Shown here in pieces: positions 51,827 to 62,200 of a DNA stretch of 64,000 nucleotides. Each line of letters begins with the position of its first letter. The first letter of the stretch is position 1. This stretch comes from Pseudomonas purpurea (GTDB lineage: Bacteria; Pseudomonadota; Gammaproteobacteria; Pseudomonadales; Pseudomonadaceae): assembly GCF_039908635.1 (NCBI RefSeq), contig NZ_CP150918.1, positions 2,108,001 through 2,172,000 on the forward strand. The letters run 5' to 3'. The notes under the pieces were generated by a model. That model was given only the letters and a program-made list of their open reading frames with translations, did no database searches and was not told where the DNA came from. The translations under genes were made by a program, and so were the position numbers.

Positions 51827-52301
51827 TTAACCCAGTCGAATATTCAGACTTTGTGCCTCTCCGATACGGGCGGCGCTGATCAACTGTTGCCGGGAGGCGC
51901 TGTTTAGTGGGTTCAACCAGCTGACGACGGTGTGACTGCGCCCCAGGCGTAACGCTTCGCAGGTCAGTTGCAGAGCGCTTTGTGTGCCGCGCGGTTGCAA
52001 AAGCAGGATGCGCTCGCGGTTCAGGGCCGGCGTCACGCAACCAGGTTTGAGTCAGGCTCGCCGGTGGTGCAATCAGTGTCAGCCAGCGAGCGTCCTGCTC
52101 CTGGCTCAGCTCTCTGAGGATGGGCGCCAGCAGGCTCAGGCAGTTCCCGGCGGCACCACGCAAAGACAGTTCGCTGAATACTTCGGGCTCGGCGATCCAG
52201 GGGGACTGCACTGTCTCTTTCAGGGTTGGCGCCAACGGTTGAACCATGAAGGCTTCGAACAAGGTCAGTTGTGCCTGCTGTGGTAGATGTGGGAACTGCA
52301 T
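51827..52301 (-). pseudogene. sulA: Cell division inhibitor SulA, disrupted by one extra base
   Basis: SulA blocks FtsZ polymerisation during the SOS response. From ATG 52301 (MQFPHLPQQAQLTLFEAF) the frame reads through LTLIAPPASLTQTWLRDAG near residue 92, then shifts; the rest (LNRERILLLQPRGTQSALQL to LNIRLG) is in the next frame, ending at 51827. GGGCC at 52024-52028 holds one G too many. With GGCC the protein is 157 aa, typical of Pseudomonas. It lies 10 bp after lexA and so shares its SOS promoter. It is one of five GGCC-associated breaks. Confidence 0.9.
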
Positions 52302-52311
52302 AAAGCCTCCT

Positions 52312-52920
52312 TTAACGGCGGATGACGCCGACGCTCAAGCCTTCGATCACCAGATCCTGATCTTTCAGATTCACCTCGATAGGCGCGAACTCAGGGTTTT
52401 CGGCAATCAGCCAGACTTTGCTGCCGTCGCGCTTGAAGCGTTTTACCGTCACCTCATCACCGATCCGTGCCACAACGATTTGGCCATTGCGGGCTTCGCG
52501 GGTGGTATGGACAGCCAGCAGGTCGCCATCAAAAATGCCGACGTCCTTCATGCTCATGCCATGCACGCGCAACAAATAATCAGCGCGAGGGTGGAAGAAG
52601 GCAGGGTTGATGTTGCAGGATTCTTCGATGTGTTGCTGGGCCAGAATCGGCGCGCCCGCGGCCACCCGGCCAATGATCGGCAAGGTGGATTCGTCAGCCT
52701 TGGCTTCAAAACCCGGAATGCGAATGCCACGAGACGCGCCGGGCGTCATTTCGATAGCGCCCTTGCGGGCCAGCGCCTTGAGGTGTTCTTCCGCCGCGTT
52801 GGGCGATTTAAAACCCAGTTCCAAGGCGATTTCCGCGCGGGTTGGCGGATAGCCGTTGTCTTCGAGGCAGCGTTTGATAAAAGCCAGAATCTCAGCTTGG
52901 CGGGGCGTCAGTTTTAGCAT
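52312..52920 (-). CDS. lexA: SOS repressor LexA
   Basis: LexA represses DNA-damage genes until RecA stimulates its self-cleavage. The 202-aa product has an N-terminal winged helix-turn-helix ([24 protein letters not shown]), cleavage site A88-G89 in RVAAGAPI, and the catalytic dyad S123 (HGMSMKD) and K160 (EVTVKRF). All are intact. The promoter upstream carries two SOS boxes. sulA follows after 10 bp, giving an autoregulated lexA-sulA operon. Confidence 0.97.
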   Translation of the reverse strand: MLKLTPRQAEILAFIKRCLEDNGYPPTRAEIALELGFKSPNAAEEHLKALARKGAIEMTPGASRGIRIPGFEAKADESTLPIIGRVAAGAPILAQQHIEESCNINPAFFHPRADYLLRVHGMSMKDVGIFDGDLLAVHTTREARNGQIVVARIGDEVTVKRFKRDGSKVWLIAENPEFAPIEVNLKDQDLVIEGLSVGVIRR

Positions 52921-52930
52921 GTCGATCGCT

Positions 52931-52965
52931 CTGTCTTTTTATACAGTGACTGGGATTATATACAG
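52931..52965 (-). promoter_or_regulatory. Tandem LexA (SOS) boxes in the lexA promoter
   Basis: Two CTG-N10-CAG boxes: CTGTCTTTTTATACAG (52931-52946) and CTGGGATTATATACAG (52950-52965), spaced 19 bp apart. The second overlaps the -10 element TATAAT (minus strand, 52955-52960). Confidence 0.92.
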
Positions 52966-52982
52966 TGAAGAATTCTTGGCAA
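52955..52982 (-). promoter_or_regulatory. lexA promoter
   Basis: On the minus strand, -35 TTGCCA (52977-52982) and -10 TATAAT (52955-52960) are separated by 16 bp. LexA bound to the SOS boxes would cover the -10. Confidence 0.7.
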
Positions 52983-53113
52983 TCCTCGATTTTTTGCCGT
53001 CCGCTGGACGGTCGTCCTGCAGATCGTCGGTCCAGCGTCTGTAGGACTGACTACAGCTTTCAACAGGTATGGTTAAATAGCTGACCGACCATTCGCAAAA
53101 CGAACTGCCAGCC

Positions 53114-53142
53114 TTGACAAGACACAAGCTGAAACGTATGTT
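53114..53142 (+). promoter_or_regulatory. psrA promoter
   Basis: TTGACA (53114-53119) and TATGTT (53137-53142) with a 17-bp spacer; the -10 lies inside the first PsrA operator. Confidence 0.75.
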
Positions 53143-53157
53143 TCAAACAAGTGTTTG
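53131..53157 (+). promoter_or_regulatory. Two overlapping PsrA operators at psrA
   Basis: GAAACGTATGTTTC (53131-53144) and CAAACAAGTGTTTG (53144-53157) are both perfect matches to (G/C)AAAC-N4-GTTT(G/C), sharing one base. They overlap the -10 and the start of transcription, predicting autorepression. Confidence 0.88.
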
Positions 53158-53172
53158 TCAGGCGGAGTAGCC

Positions 53173-53880
53173 ATGGCCCAGTCGGAAACCGTAGAACGCA
53201 TTCTTGATGCTGCCGAGCAGTTGTTCGCGGAAAAAGGGTTTGCTGAAACTTCATTGCGGCTGATCACCAGCAAGGCCGGTGTCAATCTGGCGGCGGTGAA
53301 CTATCACTTCGGCTCGAAAAAAGCGCTGATCCAGGCGGTGTTTTCGCGTTTTCTCGGGCCGTTCTGCATCAGCCTCGATCGTGAGCTGGAGCGTCGTCAG
53401 GCCAAGCCTGACAACAAGCCTTCGCTGGAAGACCTGCTGGAAATTCTTGTAGAGCAAGCGCTGGTCGTGCAGCCCCGCAGTGGCAACGATCTTTCCATAT
53501 TCATGCGTTTGCTGGGGTTGGCGTTCAGCCAGAGCCAAGGCCATTTGCGGCGTTACCTGGAAGACATGTACGGCAAGGTTTTCCGTCGTTACATGCTGCT
53601 GGTCAACGACGCGGCACCGCGTATTCCGCCTATCGAACTGTTCTGGCGCGTGCATTTCATGCTCGGCGCGGCCGCGTTCAGCATGTCGGGGATCAAGGCC
53701 TTGCGTGCTATCGCCGAGACTGACTTCGGTGTGAATACTTCCATTGAGCAGGTGATGCGCCTGATGGTGCCGTTTCTGGCGGCTGGCATGCGCGCCGAAA
53801 CCGGCGTCACTGACGACGCCATGGCCGCCGCCCAGTTGCGCCCTCGCAGCAAGTCGGCGCCGGTGGCCGCCAAGGTTTAG
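53173..53880 (+). CDS. psrA: TetR-family fatty-acid-responsive regulator PsrA
   Basis: PsrA represses beta-oxidation genes and its own gene and activates rpoS; long-chain fatty acids release it. The 235-aa product has an N-terminal TetR helix-turn-helix (TSLRLITSKAGVNLAAVNYHFGSKKALI, residues of about 27-55) and a C-terminal ligand domain of the PsrA/DUF1956-like kind. The ATG at 53173 is preceded by GGCGGAG. The gene is next to lexA on the opposite strand, as in P. aeruginosa, and has two perfect PsrA boxes upstream. fadBA, a known type of target, is in the window and has a related operator. Confidence 0.93.
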   Translation: MAQSETVERILDAAEQLFAEKGFAETSLRLITSKAGVNLAAVNYHFGSKKALIQAVFSRFLGPFCISLDRELERRQAKPDNKPSLEDLLEILVEQALVVQPRSGNDLSIFMRLLGLAFSQSQGHLRRYLEDMYGKVFRRYMLLVNDAAPRIPPIELFWRVHFMLGAAAFSMSGIKALRAIAETDFGVNTSIEQVMRLMVPFLAAGMRAETGVTDDAMAAAQLRPRSKSAPVAAKV

Positions 53881-54077
53881 TGGCACACGGGTGGGCGCGG
53901 CAGCTTACATCCGCTAAGCTAGCCGCCCATGCCGACTCTCGTTTCAGACCCGCTCCAATTTCCTTTTGCAGACCACGTCCCACCGGGCATTGCCCTTGGT
54001 GGCGAAGTCGTGCGTCTGCGCCGGGCCGGGTTCTTCAAAGATGCGCCGCGCGCGCTTTTCGTAATCAAGGAATCTCT

Positions 54078-55088
54078 ATGACTGCTGGCCTGCAAGGCTC
54101 GTTGATGGTGGACGTCGCCGGTACCTGGCTGACGGCTGAAGATCGCCAATTGTTGCGCCAGCCCGAAGTGGGCGGCTTGATCATCTTTGCACGCAACATT
54201 GAGCATCCGCGTCAGGTTCGGGAGTTGAGTGCATCGATCCGTGCTGTTCGACCGGATCTGCTGCTGGCAGTAGACCAGGAGGGCGGTCGCGTTCAGCGCT
54301 TGCGTCAGGGCTTCGTGCGTTTGCCGGCAATGCGTGCAATCGCCGATAACCCGAACGCCGAGTACCTGGCCGAGCAGTGTGGCTGGATCATGGCGACTGA
54401 AGTGCTGGCGGTCGGTCTGGACCTGAGCTTCGCCCCGGTGCTGGACCTCGATTATCAGCGCAGTGCGGTGGTGGGCAGTCGCGCATTTGAAGGTGACCCC
54501 GAGCGCGCCGCGCTGCTGGCGGGGGCCTTTATCCGTGGCATGAACAGTGCCGGCATGGCGGCCACAGGCAAGCATTTTCCCGGCCACGGCTGGGCAGAGG
54601 CAGACTCCCACGTCGCGATACCCAATGACGAGCGTAGCCTCGACGAGATCCGTGCCAATGATCTGGTGCCGTTCGCTCGTTTGAGCAAGCAGTTGGCGGC
54701 CGTCATGCCGGCTCACGTGATCTATCCGCAGGTCGACTCCCGGCCGGCCGGTTTTTCGCGCCGCTGGTTGCAGGAGATTCTGCGTGGCGAGTTGCAGTTT
54801 GACGGCGTGATCTTCAGCGATGATCTGTCGATGGCCGGTGCCCATGTGGTCGGCGATGCGGCCAGTCGAATCGAGGTGGCGCTGTCGGCCGGTTGCGACA
54901 TGGGCCTGGTGTGCAACGACCGGGCGGCGGCCGAACTGGCCCTGAGCGCGGCCCAGCGCTTGAAGGTCAAGCCGTCGCCGCGTATTGCGCGGATGCGTGG
55001 CCAGGCATTTGCCAACACCGAATACCGCCAGGACCCGCGTTGGCTCACTGCCCTCGGTGCGCTCAAAGATGCCCAACTGATTGATTAA
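54078..55088 (+). CDS. nagZ: Beta-N-acetylhexosaminidase
   Basis: NagZ removes N-acetylglucosamine from anhydromuropeptides during cell-wall recycling, a step that feeds AmpC induction. The 336-aa GH3 protein has the catalytic loop with His and Asp in KHFPGHGWAEADSH (near residue 160) and the nucleophile Asp in FSDDLSMAGA near 245. The ATG at 54078 has AAGGAA upstream and gives the conserved start MTAGLQGSLMVDVAG. It is followed after 12 bp by mtiP on the same strand. Slt, elsewhere in the window, acts upstream in the same recycling route. Confidence 0.95.
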   Translation: MTAGLQGSLMVDVAGTWLTAEDRQLLRQPEVGGLIIFARNIEHPRQVRELSASIRAVRPDLLLAVDQEGGRVQRLRQGFVRLPAMRAIADNPNAEYLAEQCGWIMATEVLAVGLDLSFAPVLDLDYQRSAVVGSRAFEGDPERAALLAGAFIRGMNSAGMAATGKHFPGHGWAEADSHVAIPNDERSLDEIRANDLVPFARLSKQLAAVMPAHVIYPQVDSRPAGFSRRWLQEILRGELQFDGVIFSDDLSMAGAHVVGDAASRIEVALSAGCDMGLVCNDRAAAELALSAAQRLKVKPSPRIARMRGQAFANTEYRQDPRWLTALGALKDAQLID

Positions 55089-55838
<750 letters not shown>

Positions 55839-55862
55839 GCCAGGCTTTACATCGAGTGACCC

Positions 55863-55956
55863 CATCGCGAGCAGGCTCGCTCCCACATTGGATCTATGTT
55901 TGCCCACTAGGGTGGGACATCATAAAACTACTGTGGGAGCGAGCTTGCTCGCGATG
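55863..55956. repeat. REPIN
   Basis: Arms 55863-55887 and 55932-55956, inverted with one mismatch, carry the same core as at 4368. It lies between the converging mtiP and SNF2 genes. Confidence 0.9.
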
Positions 55957-55974
55957 GCGATCTCGCAGCCGCCG

Positions 55975-58665
55975 CTAAATCTTCGATTTATCCGGCAGTG
56001 GCGCAAACAGCGCTTCAATGTCGTCGCTCTGCAGCTTCCAGTCTCCGGCCTTGCGCCCATCCAGCACGCCCGCCGCCAAGTCGGATTTTTCCTTCTGCAA
56101 ATGCTGGATTTTCTCTTCGACCGTTCCGCGGGCGATCATCTTGTAGACGAACACCGGTTTCTCCTGACCGATCCGATAGGCACGGTCAGTGGCCTGGTTT
56201 TCCGTCGCCGGGTTCCACCACGGATCGTAGTGAATCACCGTGTCGGCTTCTGTCAGGTTCAGGCCTACGCCACCAGCCTTCAGGCTGATCAGAAAAATCT
56301 GCCGTTTACCGCTCTGGAAGTCTTTCACTGGTGTTCGCCGGTCCCGGGTTTGTCCGGTCAACAATGAATAGGCGACGCCGCGTTTGTTCAGCTCATCTTC
56401 GATCAGCGACAGCATCGAGGTGAACTGTGAAAACAGCAGGATTTTGCGACCTTCCTCAAACAGCTCCTCAAGCATTTCCATCAGGCTGTCGAGCTTGCCG
56501 GACGTGCTGCCGCGCGTGGGCAGGGTTGCTTCGTTGACCAGTCGCAGGTCGCAACACACCTGACGCAGCTTGAGCAGCGCCTCCAGAATGATGATCTGGC
56601 TGCGTGCTACGCCTTTGCGCGTGATCTCGTCGCGGACTTTCTTGTCCATCGCCAGGCGCATGGTTTCATACACGTCGCGCTGCGCTTCGTTAAGGTCGAC
56701 CCAGTGGATGATTTCGGTCTTGGGCGGCAACTCGGTGGCGACCTGCTCCTTGGTCCGGCGCAACAGGAAGGGTTTGATCCGACCGTTCAGGTGCTGCAAT
56801 CGCACTTCGCTGGCGCGTTTTTCGATGGGCACGCGGTAGTCGCGGTTGAAGCTTTTTACATCGCCGAGCCAGCCGGGCAGCAGGAAGTGAAACAGCGACC
56901 ACAACTCACCCAGGTGATTTTCCAGCGGTGTGCCGCTCAGGCACAGGCGCTGGCGGGCGTTAAGCTCGCGCGCTGCCTGGGCGGCCTTGCTGGTGGGGTT
57001 CTTGATGTATTGCGCTTCGTCGAGTACCAGCACGTGCAATGGCTGCGCCGCGAGGCGTTCGACATCCTTGGGCAGCAATGCGTAGGTGGTGAGAATCAGG
57101 TCGTAGTCGGCCAGGTGCTCGAAGTGTTTTTTGCGCCCGGCGCCATACAGTGCAAGCACTTTGAGCTGTGGGGCAAAATGCGCCGCCTCGTCGAGCCAGT
57201 TGGGGATCAGGCTGGTGGGCATCACCACCATGCATGGGCGGTCGAGGCGTCCGGCATTTTTCTCGGTCAGCACATGCGCCAGAGTCTGTAGGGTTTTACC
57301 CAGTCCCATGTCATCCGCGAGAATGCCGCCGACTTCCAGCTGCCGCAGCGACTGCATCCAGCTCAAGCCTTCAAGTTGATAAGGCCGTAGCGTTGCATTC
57401 AGGCCTTCGGGTGCCTCGGCGGTGTAGTCCTTGATGTCGCGCAGGCGCTGGGCGAAGGTGCGGATCTGCTCGCCGCCCTCCCACAGCAGCGGGAAGCCTT
57501 CCAGCGGATTCAGGCGTGTGGCATCGGCCTTGCTCAAGCGCAGCGTGGTCTCACCGGGCTCTTGCAGATAGAACTCCCCCAGAGTTGCCAGCACGGGTTT
57601 CAGGCGCCCAAACGGCAGTGCGACTTGCAACGGGCCGTGTTCGGAGTTCGGGCGGTTCGGGATGTTCACCAGAATCAGCTCGTCGTCGCGACGTTTGGCC
57701 AGGCGTTCCGGGTTGAGGAGTTCCGTGTGCGAGCGCATCAGGTTCAGCAGGATCGGCAGCAGGCTGAGGCGTTCGCCGTTGACGATGATCCCCAGCTCCA
57801 GGTCGAACCAGTCGCGCTCGGGTGCTTCTTCGACCGTGGCGTACCAGTCATCGACGGCCGTCAGGTCGAAGCCGAAGTCCTCGTCGATTTGCAGTTCCCA
57901 GCCCTGGGCGCGCAGCTTGGGCAGCTCATTGAGCGTAAACGTCAGCCAGGCGCTGTCGTTGACCATTTCAAACAGCTCGCCAGCGCTTTCCGGCAGGGCC
58001 TTGCTCTGGCGGGTGGCAATCTTGAAACCGAGCATTCGCAACTGCTCGCGGTAGGACTTTTCGACTTCCAGCTGTCGTTTGATCCGAAGCGTCTGTGTCT
58101 CCTGGCGAATCAGGATGTCGGCGTTTTTCTGGCCGCTGACGTACTCGTCCATGTAGCTGAAGGACAGCGCGGCACGGTGCTGAATGTAGCGTTGCATCTT
58201 GCCGTTGCGCGGTTCGAAGGCGCTGAACTCAATACTGGCGAGCCACAGGCGCGGCACCGGTTGCACATTATCCACCAGCAATTGCGGTAATGGGGCAGGG
58301 CGACGGTTTTCCAGCACGGCTTGCAGTTTTTCCAGTAGCTCGGCGTCTTTCGCGGCGGCCGGGAACTCGAGGGTTTCCTGAACGTGCAGCAACACGGCGG
58401 CGCAGTGCTTGCAATTGCTGCGCACGGGGCAACTGCACGTGGCGTCGACCAGCAGCAGAGTGCCTTTGGCGGACTCGCGCAAGTGAAGGGTCTGACGGTA
58501 AACATTCCCGCCAGAGCCTTCGCAACTGGCGGTGATGGTGCTGTCGCCGGCTTCGACGATCCTGACGCGGTTTTCCAGTGCGTAGCGACGGCCACGCTCC
58601 AGGCTCTGTTCCTTGAATCGGCTGACCCAGGAAGGTGCCAGGGGTTTGCTTAAGCGAGAGGGCAT
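55975..58665 (-). CDS. SNF2-family DEAD/DEAH-type helicase with SWIM zinc finger
   Basis: An 896-aa ATPase of the SWI2/SNF2 superfamily. An N-terminal SWIM-type zinc motif (CSCPVRSNCKHCAAVL, near residues 78-93) precedes a central region and the two RecA-like lobes: Walker A DDMGLGKTLQT near 450, DEAQYIKN near 550, LSGTPLENHLGELWSLF, then FSQFTSMLSLIED and the C-terminal motif DRAYRIGQEKPVFVYK. This is the RapA/HepA-like bacterial group with unknown role, perhaps in remodelling RNA polymerase or DNA-protein complexes. It follows the csiV-like gene by 11 bp, in line with mfd, a transcription-repair factor. Confidence 0.9.
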   Translation of the reverse strand: MPSRLSKPLAPSWVSRFKEQSLERGRRYALENRVRIVEAGDSTITASCEGSGGNVYRQTLHLRESAKGTLLLVDATCSCPVRSNCKHCAAVLLHVQETLEFPAAAKDAELLEKLQAVLENRRPAPLPQLLVDNVQPVPRLWLASIEFSAFEPRNGKMQRYIQHRAALSFSYMDEYVSGQKNADILIRQETQTLRIKRQLEVEKSYREQLRMLGFKIATRQSKALPESAGELFEMVNDSAWLTFTLNELPKLRAQGWELQIDEDFGFDLTAVDDWYATVEEAPERDWFDLELGIIVNGERLSLLPILLNLMRSHTELLNPERLAKRRDDELILVNIPNRPNSEHGPLQVALPFGRLKPVLATLGEFYLQEPGETTLRLSKADATRLNPLEGFPLLWEGGEQIRTFAQRLRDIKDYTAEAPEGLNATLRPYQLEGLSWMQSLRQLEVGGILADDMGLGKTLQTLAHVLTEKNAGRLDRPCMVVMPTSLIPNWLDEAAHFAPQLKVLALYGAGRKKHFEHLADYDLILTTYALLPKDVERLAAQPLHVLVLDEAQYIKNPTSKAAQAARELNARQRLCLSGTPLENHLGELWSLFHFLLPGWLGDVKSFNRDYRVPIEKRASEVRLQHLNGRIKPFLLRRTKEQVATELPPKTEIIHWVDLNEAQRDVYETMRLAMDKKVRDEITRKGVARSQIIILEALLKLRQVCCDLRLVNEATLPTRGSTSGKLDSLMEMLEELFEEGRKILLFSQFTSMLSLIEDELNKRGVAYSLLTGQTRDRRTPVKDFQSGKRQIFLISLKAGGVGLNLTEADTVIHYDPWWNPATENQATDRAYRIGQEKPVFVYKMIARGTVEEKIQHLQKEKSDLAAGVLDGRKAGDWKLQSDDIEALFAPLPDKSKI

Positions 58666-58676
58666 AGGGACTTCAT

Positions 58677-59243
58677 TCAGTCCGGTATGACATCGGGGGC
58701 TTGGCGCGGCGCGGGGGCGGTCAACGAGGTGATCTTGATCAGCAGGCCCAGGTGGCCGTTGTCGAGGAAGTTCAGCTGACCGTTCTTGGTGTGGCTTTGC
58801 TGTTTCAGGCGTTCGCTGGCCGTGACCAAACCGTTGCTGTTGAGCTGATTGACCCAGAAGTCGGCGTCGACGTCGGTGAAGCGACCCAGTTTCAGGTTCA
58901 GCGTGCCCTCGATCGGGAACTGGCCGAATTGCTCCAGGCCTTCACTGATCGACACTTTGCTGGCGTCTTCCCCCAGGTTCTGTTGCCAGGCCTTGTGCAG
59001 CAACACCGTGTAATCGGGGTTGGCGCGCAGTTTCTGCGCTTCGGCGTTGAGGCTTGGCGTGCGCAGGCTGTCGGCGGTGACCGGGCGTGCACCCGCGGCC
59101 CAGTCTTCCGGCGCGGCGCGGCTGACGATGGCAGGCACGGCATTTTGCCGGACCAGAATCATTTCAACCTGATACAGGCTGTCGGCAAATGCCGCGGGGG
59201 CGACCAGGGTCAGGAGCAAGGTCAGTGAGCGAAACAGGCGCAT
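58677..59243 (-). CDS. CsiV-like periplasmic protein (PF10972 type)
   Basis: A 188-aa protein with a signal peptide (MRLFRSLTLLLTLVAPAAFA) and the pattern of the CsiV peptidoglycan-binding family: YQVEMILVRQN at the mature N terminus, a central GTLNLKLGRFTDVDADFWV segment and a basic tail (LLIKITSL). It may act as a cell-wall-associated periplasmic factor. The ATG at 59243 is chosen because the signal peptide starts there. It lies 10 bp after mfd and 11 bp before the SNF2 gene, so the three form one operon. Confidence 0.82.
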   Translation of the reverse strand: MRLFRSLTLLLTLVAPAAFADSLYQVEMILVRQNAVPAIVSRAAPEDWAAGARPVTADSLRTPSLNAEAQKLRANPDYTVLLHKAWQQNLGEDASKVSISEGLEQFGQFPIEGTLNLKLGRFTDVDADFWVNQLNSNGLVTASERLKQQSHTKNGQLNFLDNGHLGLLIKITSLTAPAPRQAPDVIPD

Positions 59244-59253
59244 TCGGCGTCCT

Positions 59254-62200
59254 TCAAGCAGTTTTTGGGGTGAGGCGTTCAAACAGTGCCTCAACAGTAT
59301 TAAAGCGTTCTTCCGGGCGCTCCATCGGCACCATGAACTTGAACACCGTGGCGCCTTCGAATTTGTAGCGGTTGGGCTGGCCTTGAATCAGTTTGATCAG
59401 TACCAGTGGGTCGACCGGCGTTTGCGCGCCGAACTCGACACGACCGCCTTGCGGGCCACCGTCGACCTTCTTGATACCCAGTTGCTCGGCCTGCAATTTC
59501 AGCAGGGTCATGCGCACCAGGTTCTTGGTCGGCTCCGGCAACAGGCCGAAGCGGTCGATCATCTCCACTTGCAGGTCCTTGAGGCCGTCCTCGTCGATGG
59601 CCGAGGCGATGCGTTTATAGAGGATCAACCGCGCATGGACGTCCGGCAGGTAGTCTTCCGGAATCAATGCCGGCAAGCGCAGGTTGATTTCCGGGCCGCC
59701 GCCCAGCGGTTGGTCGAGGTTCGGTTGTTCGCCCTTGCGGATCGATTTCACGGCGCGCTCAAGCATTTCCATGTACAGCGTGAAGCCGACGGCCTGAATC
59801 TGCCCGCTCTGGCCGTCGCCCAGCAGTTCGCCGGCGCCACGGATTTCCAGGTCGTTGGTGGCCAGCACAAAACCGGCGCCGAGGTCCTGGGTGTTGGCGA
59901 TGGCTTCCAGGCGCTTTTCCGCGTCCGGGGTGATCTGTTGGCGCGGCGGGGTCAGCAGGTAGGCGTACGCCTGGTGGTGACTGCGACCCACGCGACCGCG
60001 CAACTGGTGCAATTGCGCCAGGCCGAACTTGTCGGCACGTTCGATGATGATGGTGTTGGCGCTCGGCACGTCGATGCCGGTCTCGATGATGGTCGAGGCG
60101 ATCAGCACGTTGAAGCGCTTGTGATAGAAGTCGCTCATCACCTGTTCGAGTTCGCGTTCGCGCATCTGTCCGTGGCCGATGCCGATCCGTGCTTCCGGGA
60201 CCAGTTCGGCGAGGTCGGCGGCGCATTTCTCGATGGTCTTCACATCGTTGTGCAGGTAGTAGACCTGGCCGCCCCGCAGCAGCTCACGCAGCAGGGCTTC
60301 CTTGACCGTGCTTTTGTTCTGCTCCATGACGAAGGTGCGCACCGACAGCCGGCGCGCCGGTGGCGTGGCAATGATCGACAGGTCGCGCATGCCCGACACA
60401 GCCATGTTCAGCGTGCGCGGAATCGGCGTGGCGGTCAGGGTCAGGATGTCGACTTCACTGCGCAAAGCCTTGAGCTGTTCTTTCTGGCGGACACCGAAGC
60501 GGTGTTCTTCGTCGATGATCACCAGCCCGAGGTTTTTGATTTTTACGTCGTCTTGCAGCAGCTTGTGGGTGCCGATGACGATGTCGATCTTGCCTTCGGC
60601 GAGATCCGCCACGGCAGCATTCACTTCTTTGGTCGACTTGAAGCGGCTCATCACTTCCACAGTCACCGGCCAGTCGGCGAAGCGGTCGCGGAAGCTGTTG
60701 TAGTGCTGCTGGGCGAGCAGGGTGGTCGGCACCAGGATTGCCACCTGGCGACCGCCATGGACCGCAATGAACGCGGCACGCATGGCCACTTCGGTCTTGC
60801 CGAAGCCCACATCGCCGCAGACCAGTCGGTCCATCGGTTTGGGCGCGAGCATGTCTTCGCGCACGGCTTCGATGGTGGTTTGCTGGTCCGGGGTTTCTTC
60901 GAACGGGAAACCGGCGCTGAAGGTGGCGTAATCGGCTTTCGGGTCGGCGAAGGCGTACCCTTCGCGGGCGGCGCGGCGGGCATAGATGTCGAGCAGTTCG
61001 GCGGCGACGTCCCGTACCTGTTCGGCGGCTTTGCGCTTGGCTTTTTGCCAGGTCTCGGAGCCGAGGCGGTGCAGCGGCGCGAGCGCATCGTCGCTGCCGG
61101 TATAGCGGGCGATCAGGTGCAGGTTGGCCACCGGCACATACAGCTTGGCGCCCTCGGCGTATTCAAGGGTCAGGAACTCGGCGGCCTGGTTTTCGATTTC
61201 CAGCGTGGCGAGGCCCAGATAACGCCCAACGCCATGATCGATATGCACTACCGGCGCGCCTTCGCGCAGTTCGGTAAGGTTCTTGATGACGGCGTCGTTG
61301 TTGGCGTCGGCGCGTTTCTCGCGGCGGCGACGCTGCATCACGCGCTGACCGAACAGCGGGCTTTCGGCGATCAGCGCCAGTGCGGGATCGTCGAGCACCA
61401 GGCCTTCGTCCAGCGGCGCAATGGTGATCGCCAGGCGCTCCTTGCTGGCGACGAAGTCTGGCCAGCTGTCGACGGTTTTCGGTCGCAGCTTCAGGCGTTC
61501 CAGCAGTTCCAGCAGCACTTCGCGGCGACCGGCCGATTCGGCGGTGAACAGCACGCGGCCGGGGAACTCGTCGAGGAAGCCCGACAATGCGGCCAGTGGC
61601 GCGGTGGCCTTGGCTTCGATGGCCAGGTTCGGCAATGGTTTGGCCGGAAAGCGTTCACGACCGACGCCGGTTTCGACGTCCTGTTGGCTGGCAACCACGC
61701 GCGGCCAACTCTTGAGGCGCGCAAAGCAGTCTTCTACCGGGAGGAACAATTCTGCCGGGGGCAGCAATGGCCGTGACGGGTCGATGCGCCGCTCTTCATA
61801 ACGGTTGCGCACGTCGTTCCAGAAGTTTTCCGCCGCTTGCTCGATGCCCGGCAAAGAGAACACTTGGGTGTCCTGGGGCAGGTAGTCGAACAGCGTGGAG
61901 GTTTCTTCGAAGAACAGCGGCAGGTAGTACTCGATGCCGGCCGGGGTAATGCCGCTGCTCAGGTCCTGGAAGATCGGGCAGCGACGGAAGTCGACATCGA
62001 AGCGCTCGCGGAAGCGGGCCTTGAAGCGGGTGACGGCTTCTTTTTGCAGTGGGAATTCTTTGGCAGGCAACAGCCGAACCGACTCGACCTTGTCGATGGA
62101 GCGCTGGTTTTCCGGGTCGAAGGTGCGCAGGGTTTCGATTTCGTCATCGAACAGATCGATGCGGTAGGGCAGTTTGCTGCCCATCGGGAACAAATCGATC

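Noticed and set aside
59383..61776. 797-codon frame opposite mfd
   Set aside because: Shadow of mfd; Gln/His/Arg-rich without domain.
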